DNA from: an uncultured Clostridia bacterium
GTDB lineage: Bacteria > Bacillota > Clostridia > Christensenellales > CAG-138
DNA: 64,000 bases
Direction of reading: 5' to 3'
Assembly (NCBI GenBank): GCA_947168855.1
Contig: CAMVNO010000003.1
Location: 326,930 to 390,929 of the forward strand
The translations under genes were made by a program, and so were the position numbers. This document shows, in pieces, positions 17,191-29,147 of the stretch. The notes under the pieces were generated by a model. The model was not told the DNA's origin, did not search any database, and saw only the letters and a list, made by a program, of their open reading frames with translations. The stretch's first letter is position 1, and each line of letters begins with the position of its first letter.

Positions 17191-18066
17191 TCACTCCACG
17201 TTCTGGATCTGTTCTCTGAGCTTTTCGATCTCCGCTTTGCAGCCGAGCACCGATTTGGTCAGCACGGCGTCGTTCGCCTTGCTGCCGATCGTGTTGCATT
17301 CGCGGTTCATCTCCTGCACGATAAAGTCCATATTCCGCCCGACCGGCTCCGCCGTGTCGAGATAGGTACGGAACTGCGCGATGTGGCTTTTGAGCCGCAC
17401 AAGCTCCTCGTCGATACAGCAGCGGTCCGCAAACAGCGCCACTTCGGTTGCCAGCCGCGCGCGGTCGATCTCGGCGTCGTCGAGCACCGCTTCGATCCGC
17501 TCATTGAGCTTCTTTCGGTACTCCTCTGCAACGAACGGCGCGCGCGCAAGGATCTCTTCGCGATACGCGTCCATCGCGTTGACGCCTGCAAGCAGCGCGG
17601 TTCTGAGCCGCGCACCCTCCGCAACGCGCATTTCGATCAAGCCATTCAGCGCGAGCGTCGTCGCATCCTTCGCAAGCGCGATCAGCGCGTCCGCGTCCTC
17701 ATCGGCAGGCACGATCTCCGTCACGTCGGGGAGACGAAGGACGTTCGAGAGCGTCAGATCGTCCCGAAGATTCAGGTCTTCGTTCGCAGCTCTTGCCGCC
17801 TTCACATATTCGGACAGCAAAAGATCGTCCACGCGGACGCTCTTCGCGTCGCTGCGGGTGTTGCGGTAATTGACAAATACGTCGACGTGCCCGCGCACAA
17901 GACGCTCGGAGATCGTCGTGCGGATCGTATCTTCAATGCAGGAAAGCACGCGCGGAAGACGCATCGAAACATCCAGAAAGCGGTGATTCACGCTTTTGAG
18001 TTCGACGGTCAGCTCACGTCCGTCCAAAACGGCGACGCCTTTTCCGTATCCGGTCATGCTTTTCAT
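17191..18066 (-). CDS. yicC: YicC-family endoribonuclease
   Basis: 291 residues. The N-terminus [10 protein letters not shown] and the segment [17 protein letters not shown] are diagnostic. The C-terminus [18 protein letters not shown] ... [15 protein letters not shown] carries the DUF1732 signature. YicC proteins are hexameric RNases implicated in stationary-phase RNA turnover in E. coli. The ATG at 18064-18066 is preceded by GGAGGT; the promoter at 18089-18118 lies just upstream. Confidence 0.92.
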   Translation of the reverse strand: MKSMTGYGKGVAVLDGRELTVELKSVNHRFLDVSMRLPRVLSCIEDTIRTTISERLVRGHVDVFVNYRNTRSDAKSVRVDDLLLSEYVKAARAANEDLNLRDDLTLSNVLRLPDVTEIVPADEDADALIALAKDATTLALNGLIEMRVAEGARLRTALLAGVNAMDAYREEILARAPFVAEEYRKKLNERIEAVLDDAEIDRARLATEVALFADRCCIDEELVRLKSHIAQFRTYLDTAEPVGRNMDFIVQEMNRECNTIGSKANDAVLTKSVLGCKAEIEKLREQIQNVE

Positions 18067-18088
18067 ACACTTACCTCCGCAAATACAA

Positions 18089-18118
18089 AGTATACCATAT
18101 TCCGGTCCGAAAACACAA
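18089..18118 (-). promoter_or_regulatory. Promoter of yicC-remA-gmk-rpoZ
   Basis: Minus strand: TTGTGT (18118-18113), 18-bp spacer, TATACT (18094-18089). It is about 23 bp upstream of the yicC ATG and 34 bp from the stop of the next gene upstream. Confidence 0.6.
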
Positions 18119-18151
18119 GAGCGGAATCGGCTTTTTTCGGGAAAAAACAGT

Positions 18152-21066
<2,915 letters not shown>

Positions 21067-23289
21067 TTACTCCAGTATTTCAAGCGGCGCAAAGCCCGCC
21101 GCAAGTTTTTTGACGGCGCCGTTGTCGAATCGGATCTGCACGATCATCGACGCGCCGCTGCCGGACTCTCCGATGATAACGCCCTCGCCGAACGTCTTGT
21201 GCCGGACGCGGTCGCCGACCTTGCCGGAGAACGCCGCCGCCTTTTTCGGCGGTTCCGGTCTGGTGCCGAGATCGGTTTTGACCGGCTCCTTCGGCTTTTT
21301 CACGATCGGTGCGGCAAAGAACGAGGATACCGATCCGCTGTCCCATTTGCGTTCCGGCGCGGATCTGCGCTGCGGTCTGCTGCCCGGCAGCTCGATCGCG
21401 TCGCCCATTTCGGTCAAAAACCGCGAGGGCAGCGCGGGTTCGGTGCGCCCGTAGAGCATGCGCTCCTTTGCGTAGGAAAGGTACAGCCGCTTTTTCGCGC
21501 GCGTCACGCCGACGTAGCAAAGCCGGCGTTCCTCCTCGAGCCGGTCCTCGTCATAGGCGGATTGTGCGGACGGGAAGAGCCCTTCCTCCATGCCGCACAG
21601 GAACACGTTCGGAAACTCAAGTCCCTTTGCGGCGTGCAGCGTCATCAGGTTCACACAGCCGTTCGTTTCATCCACGTTGTCCGCCTGCGAGAACAGCGCG
21701 ACGTTGGTTAAAAACGCCTGCAGCACGTTTCCGTCGTTTTCGGTATAGCTCGTTTCAAACTCCTCGATGTAGCCCAAAAGCTCTTCGACGACCTCGGCGC
21801 GCGCTTCATAATTCTCTTTTTTATCGTCCTTCAGGTACGCGTCGTAACCGATCCGCTCCAGAAGCTCGCGCGTAAAGTCCGCAAGCGGCATCGTGTCAAA
21901 CAGCTCGTACAGCTTCCGGAACAGGTTCAGAAACGGCGTAAACTTTGCAACGGTACGCGGCGGAACGTCGCCCGGTTCGATCACGGCGCTCATCATGGGA
22001 ATGCCGCGGCGGTTCGCGCTGTCGCGGAGGACCGCGATGCTCTGCGCGCCGATGCCGCGCGGGGGCGTGTTCACCGCACGCAGGAACGCCTCGTCGTCGG
22101 CGGGATTCAGGATCAGCCGAAGGTATGCGAGGATGTCCTTGACCTCCGCGCGCGAGAAGAACGACACGCCGCCGTACACGCGGTAGGGAATCAGGAAGCT
22201 CTTGAGCATCATTTCCAGAACGCGGCTTTGCGCGTGCGTGCGGTACAGGATCGCAGAATCGTCATACCGCGCGCCGGCTCTTATGCTGTTCGCAATTTGC
22301 GAGCAGATATAGTACGCTTCGTCGCGTTCGTCGCCCGCCTCGTGCACGTCGATCGGCGCGCCGCCTTTTTCGGCGGTCCAGAGCTTCTTTTCCTTGCGCC
22401 CCCTGTTGTTGTGAATGACCGCGTTCGCCGCGTCGAGGATCCGTTCTGTCGAGCGGTAGTTCTGCTCGAGACGGATGACCCGGCAGCCCTCGAAATCCTT
22501 TTCAAATTCCAGAATGTTGCGGATGTCCGCGCCGCGCCACGCATAGATGCTCTGGTCGTCGTCACCGACCACGCAGAGATTTCTGTGCTTTTTGGCGAGC
22601 AGGTTCACGATATGGTACTGCGCAAGGTTCGTGTCCTGATATTCGTCGACAAGGATGTAGCGAAACCGTTCCTGCCACTTTTCGAGCACGTCCGCGTTCT
22701 CCTCGAACAGGCGGATCGTGCAGAGCAGAAGATCGTCGAAATCGAGCGCGTTTGCGTCTTTGAGCCGCTTTTCATAGAGCCGGAACGCTTCGAGGATCTG
22801 TGTCGGCTGACCGGTTTCGCGCAGAAACGCAAGGGGGGAGAGGGAATGATTCTTCGCGTTTGAGAAGATCCCTGCGAGCATCCGCTTTGTAAAGACCTTG
22901 TCGTTCAGGTTCATATCCTTGATGATGTGCCCGATCAGCGACTGCTGGTCCTGTTCGTCGTAAATGATAAACGACTTGCCGTAGCCGAGCCGGTCGATCT
23001 CCATGAAAAGAAGCCTTGCGCAGAAGCCGTGGAACGTCGCGACCCAGATCGCTTTTGCGTCGGTCTCAATGAGCGCGTCGACGCGTTCACGCATCTCTTT
23101 CGCGGCTTTGTTCGTGAAGGTCAGCGCCAGAATGCGGTACGGCGAAACGCCCTTTTCTTCGATTAAATATGCGATGCGGTGCGTCAGCACGCGCGTTTTT
23201 CCGCTGCCCGCGCCGGCAAGGACCAGAAGCGGTCCTTCGGTGGTCGTCACCGCTTCGCGCTGCGGCGGATTGAGTTTTGAAAGATCCAT
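21067..23289 (-). CDS. pcrA: ATP-dependent DNA helicase PcrA (UvrD/Rep family)
   Basis: 740 residues, superfamily 1A. Motifs: LNPPQREAV (Q motif), GAGSGKTRVLTHR (Walker A, about residues 26-38), VDEYQDTN (motif II), GDDDQSIYAWRGA (motif III), LEQNYRS (IV), VNLMTLHAAKGLEFPNVF (V) and YVGVTRAKKRLYL (VI). The C-terminal tail ends in a Tudor-like RNA-polymerase-binding patch (VGDRVRHKTFGEGVI), a PcrA feature. It is 3 bp from ligA, giving a replication and repair operon. Confidence 0.96.
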   Translation of the reverse strand: MDLSKLNPPQREAVTTTEGPLLVLAGAGSGKTRVLTHRIAYLIEEKGVSPYRILALTFTNKAAKEMRERVDALIETDAKAIWVATFHGFCARLLFMEIDRLGYGKSFIIYDEQDQQSLIGHIIKDMNLNDKVFTKRMLAGIFSNAKNHSLSPLAFLRETGQPTQILEAFRLYEKRLKDANALDFDDLLLCTIRLFEENADVLEKWQERFRYILVDEYQDTNLAQYHIVNLLAKKHRNLCVVGDDDQSIYAWRGADIRNILEFEKDFEGCRVIRLEQNYRSTERILDAANAVIHNNRGRKEKKLWTAEKGGAPIDVHEAGDERDEAYYICSQIANSIRAGARYDDSAILYRTHAQSRVLEMMLKSFLIPYRVYGGVSFFSRAEVKDILAYLRLILNPADDEAFLRAVNTPPRGIGAQSIAVLRDSANRRGIPMMSAVIEPGDVPPRTVAKFTPFLNLFRKLYELFDTMPLADFTRELLERIGYDAYLKDDKKENYEARAEVVEELLGYIEEFETSYTENDGNVLQAFLTNVALFSQADNVDETNGCVNLMTLHAAKGLEFPNVFLCGMEEGLFPSAQSAYDEDRLEEERRLCYVGVTRAKKRLYLSYAKERMLYGRTEPALPSRFLTEMGDAIELPGSRPQRRSAPERKWDSGSVSSFFAAPIVKKPKEPVKTDLGTRPEPPKKAAAFSGKVGDRVRHKTFGEGVIIGESGSGASMIVQIRFDNGAVKKLAAGFAPLEILE

Positions 23290-23295
23290 ATTTCC

Positions 23296-23829
23296 TCAGT
23301 GTTTCTGTTCTTTTGTCAGAATGTCCCAGATGTAGTTATAGACCGGTTCTCCGGCGTTCTCCCAGCGGCTGCGCATCGCCATCGCCTGCTCCTCGCTTGC
23401 CGCCGCGAGCGAAACGGACAGGATGACACGGTCCGCTTCGGTGATGTAAAGATGCAGCATAACGCCGGAATCGGTCTTTTCGATGCGGCTCGAGATCTGC
23501 GTTTCGCGCAGGAAATCGCCGCGGTGCGCGCAAAGGTACGCGTCAAGCCGCATCCGTTCGTCCTGCGGAATGCTCTTCTCGAACATCTGAAGCGCTTCCC
23601 GCCCGAGATCGGTCACGCCGAGACAGTCGCCGAAGCTCTTGGGCACCTCGGTCAGCAGACCGTCCTCGAGCAGCTCTCCGAGCGCTTCCTCAAAGGCGAA
23701 ATACTGAATCTCGGAATTCAGAACCGCGGTGCGATAGAGCTGCGCGCGGGTGGGGATCGCGTCGGCGCGGGCGGCAATGTACAGCAGAATCAGCTTATTC
23801 TTGGTTTCACCGTGCGTAAAATAAGGCAT
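23296..23829 (-). CDS. DUF4364 family protein
   Basis: 177 residues, starting MPYFTHGETKNKLILLYI. The pattern NKLILLYI, then YFAFEEALGELLEDGLL, then VTDLGREALQMFEKSIP, looks like a winged-helix N-terminal half, as described for DUF4364, which is widespread in Clostridia. Start at 23827-23829, with GGAGGG upstream. It leads the DUF4364-pcrA-ligA-AIR synthase operon. Function is unknown; a DNA-binding role is an inference. Confidence 0.8.
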   Translation of the reverse strand: MPYFTHGETKNKLILLYIAARADAIPTRAQLYRTAVLNSEIQYFAFEEALGELLEDGLLTEVPKSFGDCLGVTDLGREALQMFEKSIPQDERMRLDAYLCAHRGDFLRETQISSRIEKTDSGVMLHLYITEADRVILSVSLAAASEEQAMAMRSRWENAGEPVYNYIWDILTKEQKH

Positions 23830-23852
23830 TTTCAACCCTCCGTAGATACTGT

Positions 23853-23881
23853 ATTTTACCATAATCCGTACGTTTTCACAA
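23853..23881 (-). promoter_or_regulatory. Promoter of the DUF4364-pcrA-ligA operon
   Basis: Minus strand: TTGTGA (23881-23876), 17-bp spacer, TAAAAT (23858-23853). It is divergent from the pyrR promoter about 80 bp away. Confidence 0.65.
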
Positions 23882-23935
23882 GGGTCAAAATACATTTATA
23901 CATGCGAACGATACAAAATATGTGCGGTTACCCCC

Positions 23936-23964
23936 TTTACAAATGCAATATCCTGTGGTATGAT
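23936..23964 (+). promoter_or_regulatory. Promoter of the pyrR-uracil permease operon
   Basis: TTTACA (23936-23941), 17-bp spacer ending in TGTGG, TATGAT (23959-23964). Transcription would start near 23971, about 10 nt before the PyrR-binding hairpin. Confidence 0.7.
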
Positions 23965-23980
23965 GTCGAAAAATAAAAAT

Positions 23981-24066
23981 CCTTTAATTCGGTACGAGAT
24001 GCCGGCAAGGTCCATAACCGCACAAAAGGTGTATTCTGTCCTGCCGCGCATACGGCAGGATTTTTT
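23981..24066 (+). promoter_or_regulatory. PyrR-responsive attenuator leader
   Basis: A binding hairpin spans 23981-24010 (CCTT...AAGG with loop region GGTACGAGATGCC), a variant of the PyrR-loop consensus with a CGAGA apex. It is followed by an intrinsic terminator at 24039-24066 (TCCTGCCG/CGGCAGGA plus six T). The 3' arm of the first hairpin (CGGCAAGG) can instead pair with the terminator's 5' arm (CCTGCCG), which would be the antiterminator. With UMP-bound PyrR on the first hairpin, the terminator forms. The gene that follows is pyrR itself. Confidence 0.8.
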
Positions 24067-24083
24067 GACGGGAGGAGGACGCG

Positions 24084-24623
24084 ATGAACGAGCACATTCT
24101 GGTCGATGAAAAGACGATGGAACGCATGCTGATGCGTCTCTCCCATGAGATCATCGAGAACAACGTCGGCGCGGAGGAGCTGTATCTCGTCGGCATCCGC
24201 CGCCGCGGAGTTCCGCTTGCAGAACGAATCAAAGCGAACATCGAGCGCTTCTCGGACATTCGCGTGCATCTCGGCGCGCTGGACATCACGCTGTACCGCG
24301 ACGACCTGAAGGAGCTGTTCCCGACGCCGCAGGTCCACGGTTCCGACATTCCGTTCGATGTCAACGGCAAGGTGATCGTGCTCGTCGACGACGTGATCTA
24401 CACGGGCCGCACCGCGCGCGCTGCCATGGAAGCGATCATCCGGCTCGGCAGACCGGCCGCGATCCGGCTCTGCGCGATCGTGGACCGCGGACACCGCGAG
24501 CTTCCGATCGCCGCCAACTTCGTCGGCAAGAACGTGCCGACCGCGCGGGACGAGTTCATCAGCGTCCGGGTCGACAAGGTAGACGGCAGAAACGAGATCG
24601 CGCTCTTCCGGCGCGACGCATAA
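24084..24623 (+). CDS. pyrR: Bifunctional pyr operon regulator / uracil phosphoribosyltransferase
   Basis: 179 residues. The type I phosphoribosyltransferase PRPP loop VDDVIYTGRTARAAM (about residues 98-112) and the PyrR segment LVGIRRRGVPLAERI are clear, as is IVDRGHRELPIAANFVGKNVP. It binds UMP and the leader RNA of pyrimidine genes, and also converts uracil to UMP. It is preceded by GGGAGGAGG and an attenuator, and followed by the uracil permease, the arrangement seen at the head of the Bacillus pyr operon. A small hairpin without a U-tract lies between it and the permease. Confidence 0.95.
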   Translation: MNEHILVDEKTMERMLMRLSHEIIENNVGAEELYLVGIRRRGVPLAERIKANIERFSDIRVHLGALDITLYRDDLKELFPTPQVHGSDIPFDVNGKVIVLVDDVIYTGRTARAAMEAIIRLGRPAAIRLCAIVDRGHRELPIAANFVGKNVPTARDEFISVRVDKVDGRNEIALFRRDA

Positions 24624-24691
24624 ACGGAGATGAGCCGCAAAGCGGCTTCTCAATAGACACATCATAATAAAAGGACACAGGGAGGTACATT

Positions 24692-26206
24692 ATGAATCTG
24701 GTCTACAACATCAAGGACAAACCGAAATTCGGTCAGACGCTGCTCTTTGCACTGCAGCAGCTTCTCGCGATCATGGCGGCGACCATTGCGGTCCCGGCGA
24801 TCATCGGTCACGGCATGAGCTCCACCGCGGCGTTGTTCGGCGCAGGCGTCGGCACGCTCGTTTATCTGCTCTTCACGAAGTTCAGTAGCCCGGTCTTTCT
24901 CGGCAGTTCGTTTGCGTTCCTCGGCTCCATGGCGGCTGCGTTCGCGGGCGGCGTTTCGATGTCGCTCGGCTACCTCGGCCTGATCATCGGTGCGCTGTTC
25001 GCAGGTCTCGTCTATGTGGTCATCGCGATCGTCGTTAAGATCGCGGGCGTCAAGTGGATCAACAAGCTGATGCCGGCGATCGTCATCGGACCGATCGTTG
25101 CGATCATTGGTCTCTCGCTCGCAGGCAACGCGATCGGCGACCTCACCAAGGGCAACGTTACGCACAAGGAGATCGGCTTTGCAACGCATCAGATCACGGA
25201 GGAAGATCTGATCAACAAGAATCTGCTCGTCGTTGAAAGCGTAGATGGCGAGACCGTCACGGAGGAATCCGCCAAGATCGCATCCGAAGAGATCTTCGAC
25301 ACGCTGAAGGCGGGCGATACCGTTATGATCAAGACCGAAAACAACGTGCAGAACGCAAACAAGTATCTCTGCCTCGTCGTCGGGCTCATCACCCTGGCGG
25401 TCACGATGCTCTGCTCGGTCTACGGCAAGAAGATGCTGAAGATGATCCCGTTCATCATGGGCATTCTCGCGGGCTACGCAGTCGCTGCGGTCTTTACGCT
25501 GATCGGCAACGCGACCGGCAACACCGCGCTGCAGATCATCAATTTCTCCGGCTTCAAGACCATGCAGTGGTATCCGGACTTCACGTTCCTCACTGCGGTC
25601 AAGGGCTTCGGCGAGATGAACGGCGCATACTTCCTCACGATCCTTGTCGCATATGTGCCTGTCGCGTTCGTCGTCTTTGCGGAGCACATTGCGGACCATA
25701 AGAACCTGTCCTCGATCGTCGGCGTCGATCTGACCGAAAATCCGGGTCTGCACCGCACGCTCCTCGGCGACGGCATCGGCTCCTTCGCGGGCGCGATCTT
25801 CGGCGGCTGCCCGAACACCACCTACGGCGAGTCCATCGGCTGCGTCGCGATCTCCGGCAACGCGTCCGTCGTGACGATCCTCTGCACCGCGATCCTTGCG
25901 ATCCTGATCAGCTTCGTCGGACCGTTCGCCGCATTCCTCGCGTCGATCCCGAGCTGCGTCATGGGCGGCGTCTGCATGGCGCTGTACGGCTTCATCGCGG
26001 TCTCCGGTCTTAAGATGATCCAGAAGGTCGACCTGAACGAAAACCGCAACCTGTTCGTGGTCTCCGTGATCCTGATCGCGGGCGTCGGCGGTCTGACCGT
26101 CAGCTTCGGCAAGGTCAACCTCACCACGGTCGCCTGCGCGCTGATCCTCGGCGTCCTCACGAACCTGATCCTCGGCGGCATGAAGAAGAAAAAGGAACAG
26201 AAATAA
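24692..26206 (+). CDS. uraA: Uracil permease (NCS2 family)
   Basis: 504 residues, longer than the roughly 430 typical of PyrP/UraA. About 12-14 membrane helices; conserved NCS2 features include FALQQLLAIMAATIAVP, VFLGSSFAFLGS, VFAEHIADHKNLSS, GGCPNTTYGESIG and SCVMGGVCMALYG. Residues about 152-224 form an extra soluble segment rich in Glu, Lys and Thr between membrane helices, not usual for the family. RBS GGGAGG. It imports uracil with protons and is co-transcribed with pyrR under PyrR attenuation. Confidence 0.92.
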   Translation: MNLVYNIKDKPKFGQTLLFALQQLLAIMAATIAVPAIIGHGMSSTAALFGAGVGTLVYLLFTKFSSPVFLGSSFAFLGSMAAAFAGGVSMSLGYLGLIIGALFAGLVYVVIAIVVKIAGVKWINKLMPAIVIGPIVAIIGLSLAGNAIGDLTKGNVTHKEIGFATHQITEEDLINKNLLVVESVDGETVTEESAKIASEEIFDTLKAGDTVMIKTENNVQNANKYLCLVVGLITLAVTMLCSVYGKKMLKMIPFIMGILAGYAVAAVFTLIGNATGNTALQIINFSGFKTMQWYPDFTFLTAVKGFGEMNGAYFLTILVAYVPVAFVVFAEHIADHKNLSSIVGVDLTENPGLHRTLLGDGIGSFAGAIFGGCPNTTYGESIGCVAISGNASVVTILCTAILAILISFVGPFAAFLASIPSCVMGGVCMALYGFIAVSGLKMIQKVDLNENRNLFVVSVILIAGVGGLTVSFGKVNLTTVACALILGVLTNLILGGMKKKKEQK

Positions 26207-26218
26207 GTTATAAGAACC

Positions 26219-26251
26219 AAAGCCCGCTCCTTTGTCGAGCGGGCTTTTTGC
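26219..26251 (+). terminator. Intrinsic terminator after the uracil permease gene
   Basis: Stem AAAGCCCGCTC / GAGCGGGCTTT (26219-26247) with loop CTTTGTC, running directly into TTTTT. Confidence 0.9.
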
Positions 26252-26304
26252 TTCTGAATTGCAAAACGGCTGCATAGAATGGCAAAAACGGCGGAGGACG
26301 AACC

Positions 26305-27486
26305 ATGCAGACGCTGCGATTCGGAGACAGAGGACTTTTTGTGCAATACCTGCAAACGGCGCTTTTGCGCGCGGGGGAGGAGCCGGGCGAAATCGACGGG
26401 ATCTTCGGACGGCGCACCGAACGCGCGCTCATCCGGCTGCAGGAACGATACGGTGTGCGCTCCGACGGCGTTGCGGACCGGCTGACGTGGGCGGCGCTCT
26501 GGCCGTATTTCGTGGGTTCGGAATTCCGGACGGACCGCGACGGGAAAACGACCGCCGTGCCGCTCGACGGCGGGGTCGTGTTTACCGATCTTCCGTATTC
26601 GGCGTTTCTCACCGCTTGCGTACTGGAAGGGCTTACGCTTCGGTATCCGTTCCTTGCAAAATACAGCGTCGGCAGAAGCGTGTCGGGGCGCCGGATCGAG
26701 GCGATCCGTATCGGCGCGGGACCCTTGCGCGTCGGCGTGAACGCCGCACATCACGCAAACGAATGGATCACAACGCCGCTCGTGCTGCTGTTTCTGGAGC
26801 GCTGCGCAAAAGCGTTTACCGAAAACGGAACGATCGGCGGAGTCCCTGCACGCAGGCTGTATGAACAATCGACGCTGACGCTCGTGCCGCTCGTTAATCC
26901 GGACGGGGTCGATCTGGTGACCGGCGCGCTCGCCGAGGGCGACAGCTTTTATGAAAGCGCGCGGGCGCTTTCGGCGTTCTATCCCAGGATCCCGTTCCCG
27001 GACGGATGGAAAGCAAACATACAGGGCGTCGATCTGAACCTCGGCTATCCGGCGGGGTGGGAAAACGCGCGCGCGATCAAGTTCGCGCAGGGTTTCACGC
27101 GTCCGGGCCCGCGCGATTATGTCGGCACGCGTCCTTTGGAGGCGCCGGAGGACCGCGCGATGTATGAGCTTTCGCTGCGGGAGCGGTACGATCGCACGAT
27201 CGCCTATCACACGCAGGGCGGCGAGATCTACTGGGAGTTTCGCGGAACGGCGCCGCAGGGCTCGCGCGCGCTTGCGGAACGCTTTGCGGAAGCTTCCGGC
27301 TATACGGTCGCAAATGTATCGTACCAGAGCGGCTTTGCGGGGTATAAGGACTGGATGATCGAGGCGCTGCACGCAAACGCCTTTACGGTCGAAGCGGGAA
27401 GGGGTGAGAATCCGCTGCCGATTGAGGACCTGCCTTCCCTGTACGCCGAAAACGAAGGGATCCTGACTGCGCTGCTGACCACTTGA
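26305..27486 (+). CDS. M14 zinc peptidase with N-terminal peptidoglycan-binding domain
   Basis: 393 residues. The N-terminal PG_binding_1 domain (about 1-70) has GDRGLFVQYLQTALLRAG and DGIFGRRTERALIRLQ. The M14 domain shows the zinc motif HHANEW (HxxE), RVGVNAAHH, NPDGVDL with Asn/Arg-type substrate residues, AYHTQGGEIYW (third zinc ligand His), and the catalytic Glu in FTVEAGRGENPL. This architecture is typical of gamma-D-glutamyl-meso-diaminopimelate peptidases acting on muropeptides (YqgT/ENP1 type). There is no clear signal peptide, so it may act on recycled peptides or in the spore. RBS GGAGG. Confidence 0.85.
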   Translation: MQTLRFGDRGLFVQYLQTALLRAGEEPGEIDGIFGRRTERALIRLQERYGVRSDGVADRLTWAALWPYFVGSEFRTDRDGKTTAVPLDGGVVFTDLPYSAFLTACVLEGLTLRYPFLAKYSVGRSVSGRRIEAIRIGAGPLRVGVNAAHHANEWITTPLVLLFLERCAKAFTENGTIGGVPARRLYEQSTLTLVPLVNPDGVDLVTGALAEGDSFYESARALSAFYPRIPFPDGWKANIQGVDLNLGYPAGWENARAIKFAQGFTRPGPRDYVGTRPLEAPEDRAMYELSLRERYDRTIAYHTQGGEIYWEFRGTAPQGSRALAERFAEASGYTVANVSYQSGFAGYKDWMIEALHANAFTVEAGRGENPLPIEDLPSLYAENEGILTALLTT

Positions 27487-27511
27487 AAAACGCCTTCGTA
27501 TCTGCTATACT
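27483..27511 (+). promoter_or_regulatory. Promoter of the SpoVB-like gene, implying a leaderless mRNA
   Basis: TTGAAA (27483-27488, overlapping the previous stop codon), 17-bp spacer, TATACT (27506-27511), then six bases and the ATG at 27518. The expected transcription start coincides with the A of the ATG, and no Shine-Dalgarno sequence is present. Confidence 0.65.
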
Positions 27512-27517
27512 GATCGC

Positions 27518-29146
27518 ATGGAAGCCAATCAGAAAACATCATTCGTCAAAGGCGCCGCGATCCTTGCGGCGGCAGGACTGATCTGCAAGCTCATCGGCGT
27601 TCTGTTTCGCATCTTTGCGGTTCGCATCGTCGGCGAGCAGGGCATGTTTTACTATGAGCTCGTCTATCCGACCTATTCCTGGCTTCTGATCATCTCCAGC
27701 TCCGGCATTCCCACGGCGATCTCGCGCATGGTCGCGGAACGCGCGGCGGTCGGGAACCATGACGGCGCGCGGCGCGTGTTCCGCCGTTCGCTTCTTCTGC
27801 TGCTCCTGATCGGTGCGGTGACGTCCGCGCTGATGTTCTTCGGCGCGGGCTGGCTCGGTGAATCGGTCCTGAACGGCGGAGAAGGCGCAAAGTATTCCAT
27901 GATGGCGCTTGCGCCGGCGCTGCTGTTTGTGTCGCTGATCTGCGCATACCGCGGATACCTGCAGGGACTGCAGCGCATGACGGGGACGAGCGTTTCCCAG
28001 TTTGCGGAGCAGGTCTTCAAGTTCATCTTCGGACTGATGATCGCAAAGATCCTGTATCAGAGATTCGAAGGCACGGATTTCCGCAACGCCGCAGGCGCGG
28101 CGGGGCTGCTGCTCGGCGTTACGATTTCGGAGATCCTCGCGCTGATCGTGATGATCATCTTCTACGCCCGCGCGCGCGGACAATACCCGGCGCTGATCGA
28201 GGACCCGAACCCGCACGAGCGCGTTATCGGACCCATGCTTGCGATCGCGATCCCGATCACGCTCGGCGCGTCGATCCTGCCGATCGCAAACTTCCTCGAT
28301 TCCGTCATGATCAAGCGGCTGCTTGAGCGCATCGGCATGAGCGCTGAAACCGCGGAGCTCAATTACACGTCGCTTTGCCTGTACGTGCGGTCCATCATCA
28401 ACCTTCCCGCAACCATCACGGTCGGCATCGCCATGTCAATCGTGCCCGCGATCTCCGCGGCGCGCGTGCGGGAGGACCGCGAAGGCGTGCAGAACCTGTC
28501 GCTTCTGAGCCTCAAGATCGCCATGGCGATCGGCATACCCTGCGCGGTCGGGCTTTCCGTGCTTGCGGGACCGATCATCCGGCTGCTGTATTCGCGCGTA
28601 ACGCCCGAGGCGTTTGCGATCGCCGTACCGCTGATGCACGTCGCGGCGTTTACCGTCATCTTTATTTCGCTGGTACAGACGGCGACCGGCGCGCTGCAGG
28701 GCGCTGGCAGGCATCGCCTCCCGATGTGGTTTCTGCTGATCGGCGGGCTGACCAAGATCGCCGTCAATTTCATCTTCATCCCGATGAAGGAGATCAACAT
28801 CCTCGGCGCGGTGTTCTCAAACCTCGCCTGCTACGGCGTTGCGGGCATTCTGGATACGATTGCGCTTCTCAGGGTCACCAAGGCAAAGCTCAATGTGCTC
28901 GACACCTTCCTGAAGCCCGCGTTCGTTTCCGCGATCATGGGCAGCGTTGCATGGGTGCTGCACATGCTTCTTTCCAAGATCCCGCTGCTTGCCTCCGGAT
29001 GGCCCTCGATGATCCCGACCGTTCTTGCGATCGCCGCCGCGTTCCTTGTGTATGTGATGCTGACGGTGCGCTTCGGCATGTTTACCAAGGAAGAGCTCGC
29101 CTATATTCCGGGCGGCAGAAAGCTTGCCCGTTTTGCAAGGAGATAA
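27518..29146 (+). CDS. SpoVB/MurJ-like lipid flippase (MOP superfamily)
   Basis: 542 residues with about 14 predicted membrane helices. The N-terminus SFVKGAAILAAAGLICKLIGVLFRI and the motif PTAISRMVAERAAVGN are typical of the stage V sporulation protein B / polysaccharide biosynthesis branch of the MOP superfamily. These proteins flip undecaprenyl-linked precursors across the membrane, for spore cortex or cell wall. The ATG has no ribosome binding site and sits 6 bp after a -10 box. The following yabN gene starts one base past its stop. Confidence 0.85.
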   Translation: MEANQKTSFVKGAAILAAAGLICKLIGVLFRIFAVRIVGEQGMFYYELVYPTYSWLLIISSSGIPTAISRMVAERAAVGNHDGARRVFRRSLLLLLLIGAVTSALMFFGAGWLGESVLNGGEGAKYSMMALAPALLFVSLICAYRGYLQGLQRMTGTSVSQFAEQVFKFIFGLMIAKILYQRFEGTDFRNAAGAAGLLLGVTISEILALIVMIIFYARARGQYPALIEDPNPHERVIGPMLAIAIPITLGASILPIANFLDSVMIKRLLERIGMSAETAELNYTSLCLYVRSIINLPATITVGIAMSIVPAISAARVREDREGVQNLSLLSLKIAMAIGIPCAVGLSVLAGPIIRLLYSRVTPEAFAIAVPLMHVAAFTVIFISLVQTATGALQGAGRHRLPMWFLLIGGLTKIAVNFIFIPMKEINILGAVFSNLACYGVAGILDTIALLRVTKAKLNVLDTFLKPAFVSAIMGSVAWVLHMLLSKIPLLASGWPSMIPTVLAIAAAFLVYVMLTVRFGMFTKEELAYIPGGRKLARFARR

Positions 29147-29147
29147 T

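Noticed and set aside
24624..24691. Second pyrimidine attenuator between pyrR and the permease
   Set aside because: There is a small hairpin (AGCCGC/GCGGCT), but it lacks a U-tract and a PyrR-type binding loop.
24662..26275. A 537-codon minus-strand frame opposite the uracil permease, and several other long antisense frames
   Set aside because: These arise from high GC content and codon bias on the coding strand. The peptides are low-complexity Arg/Asp-rich, have no RBS, and oppose genes with clear homology.
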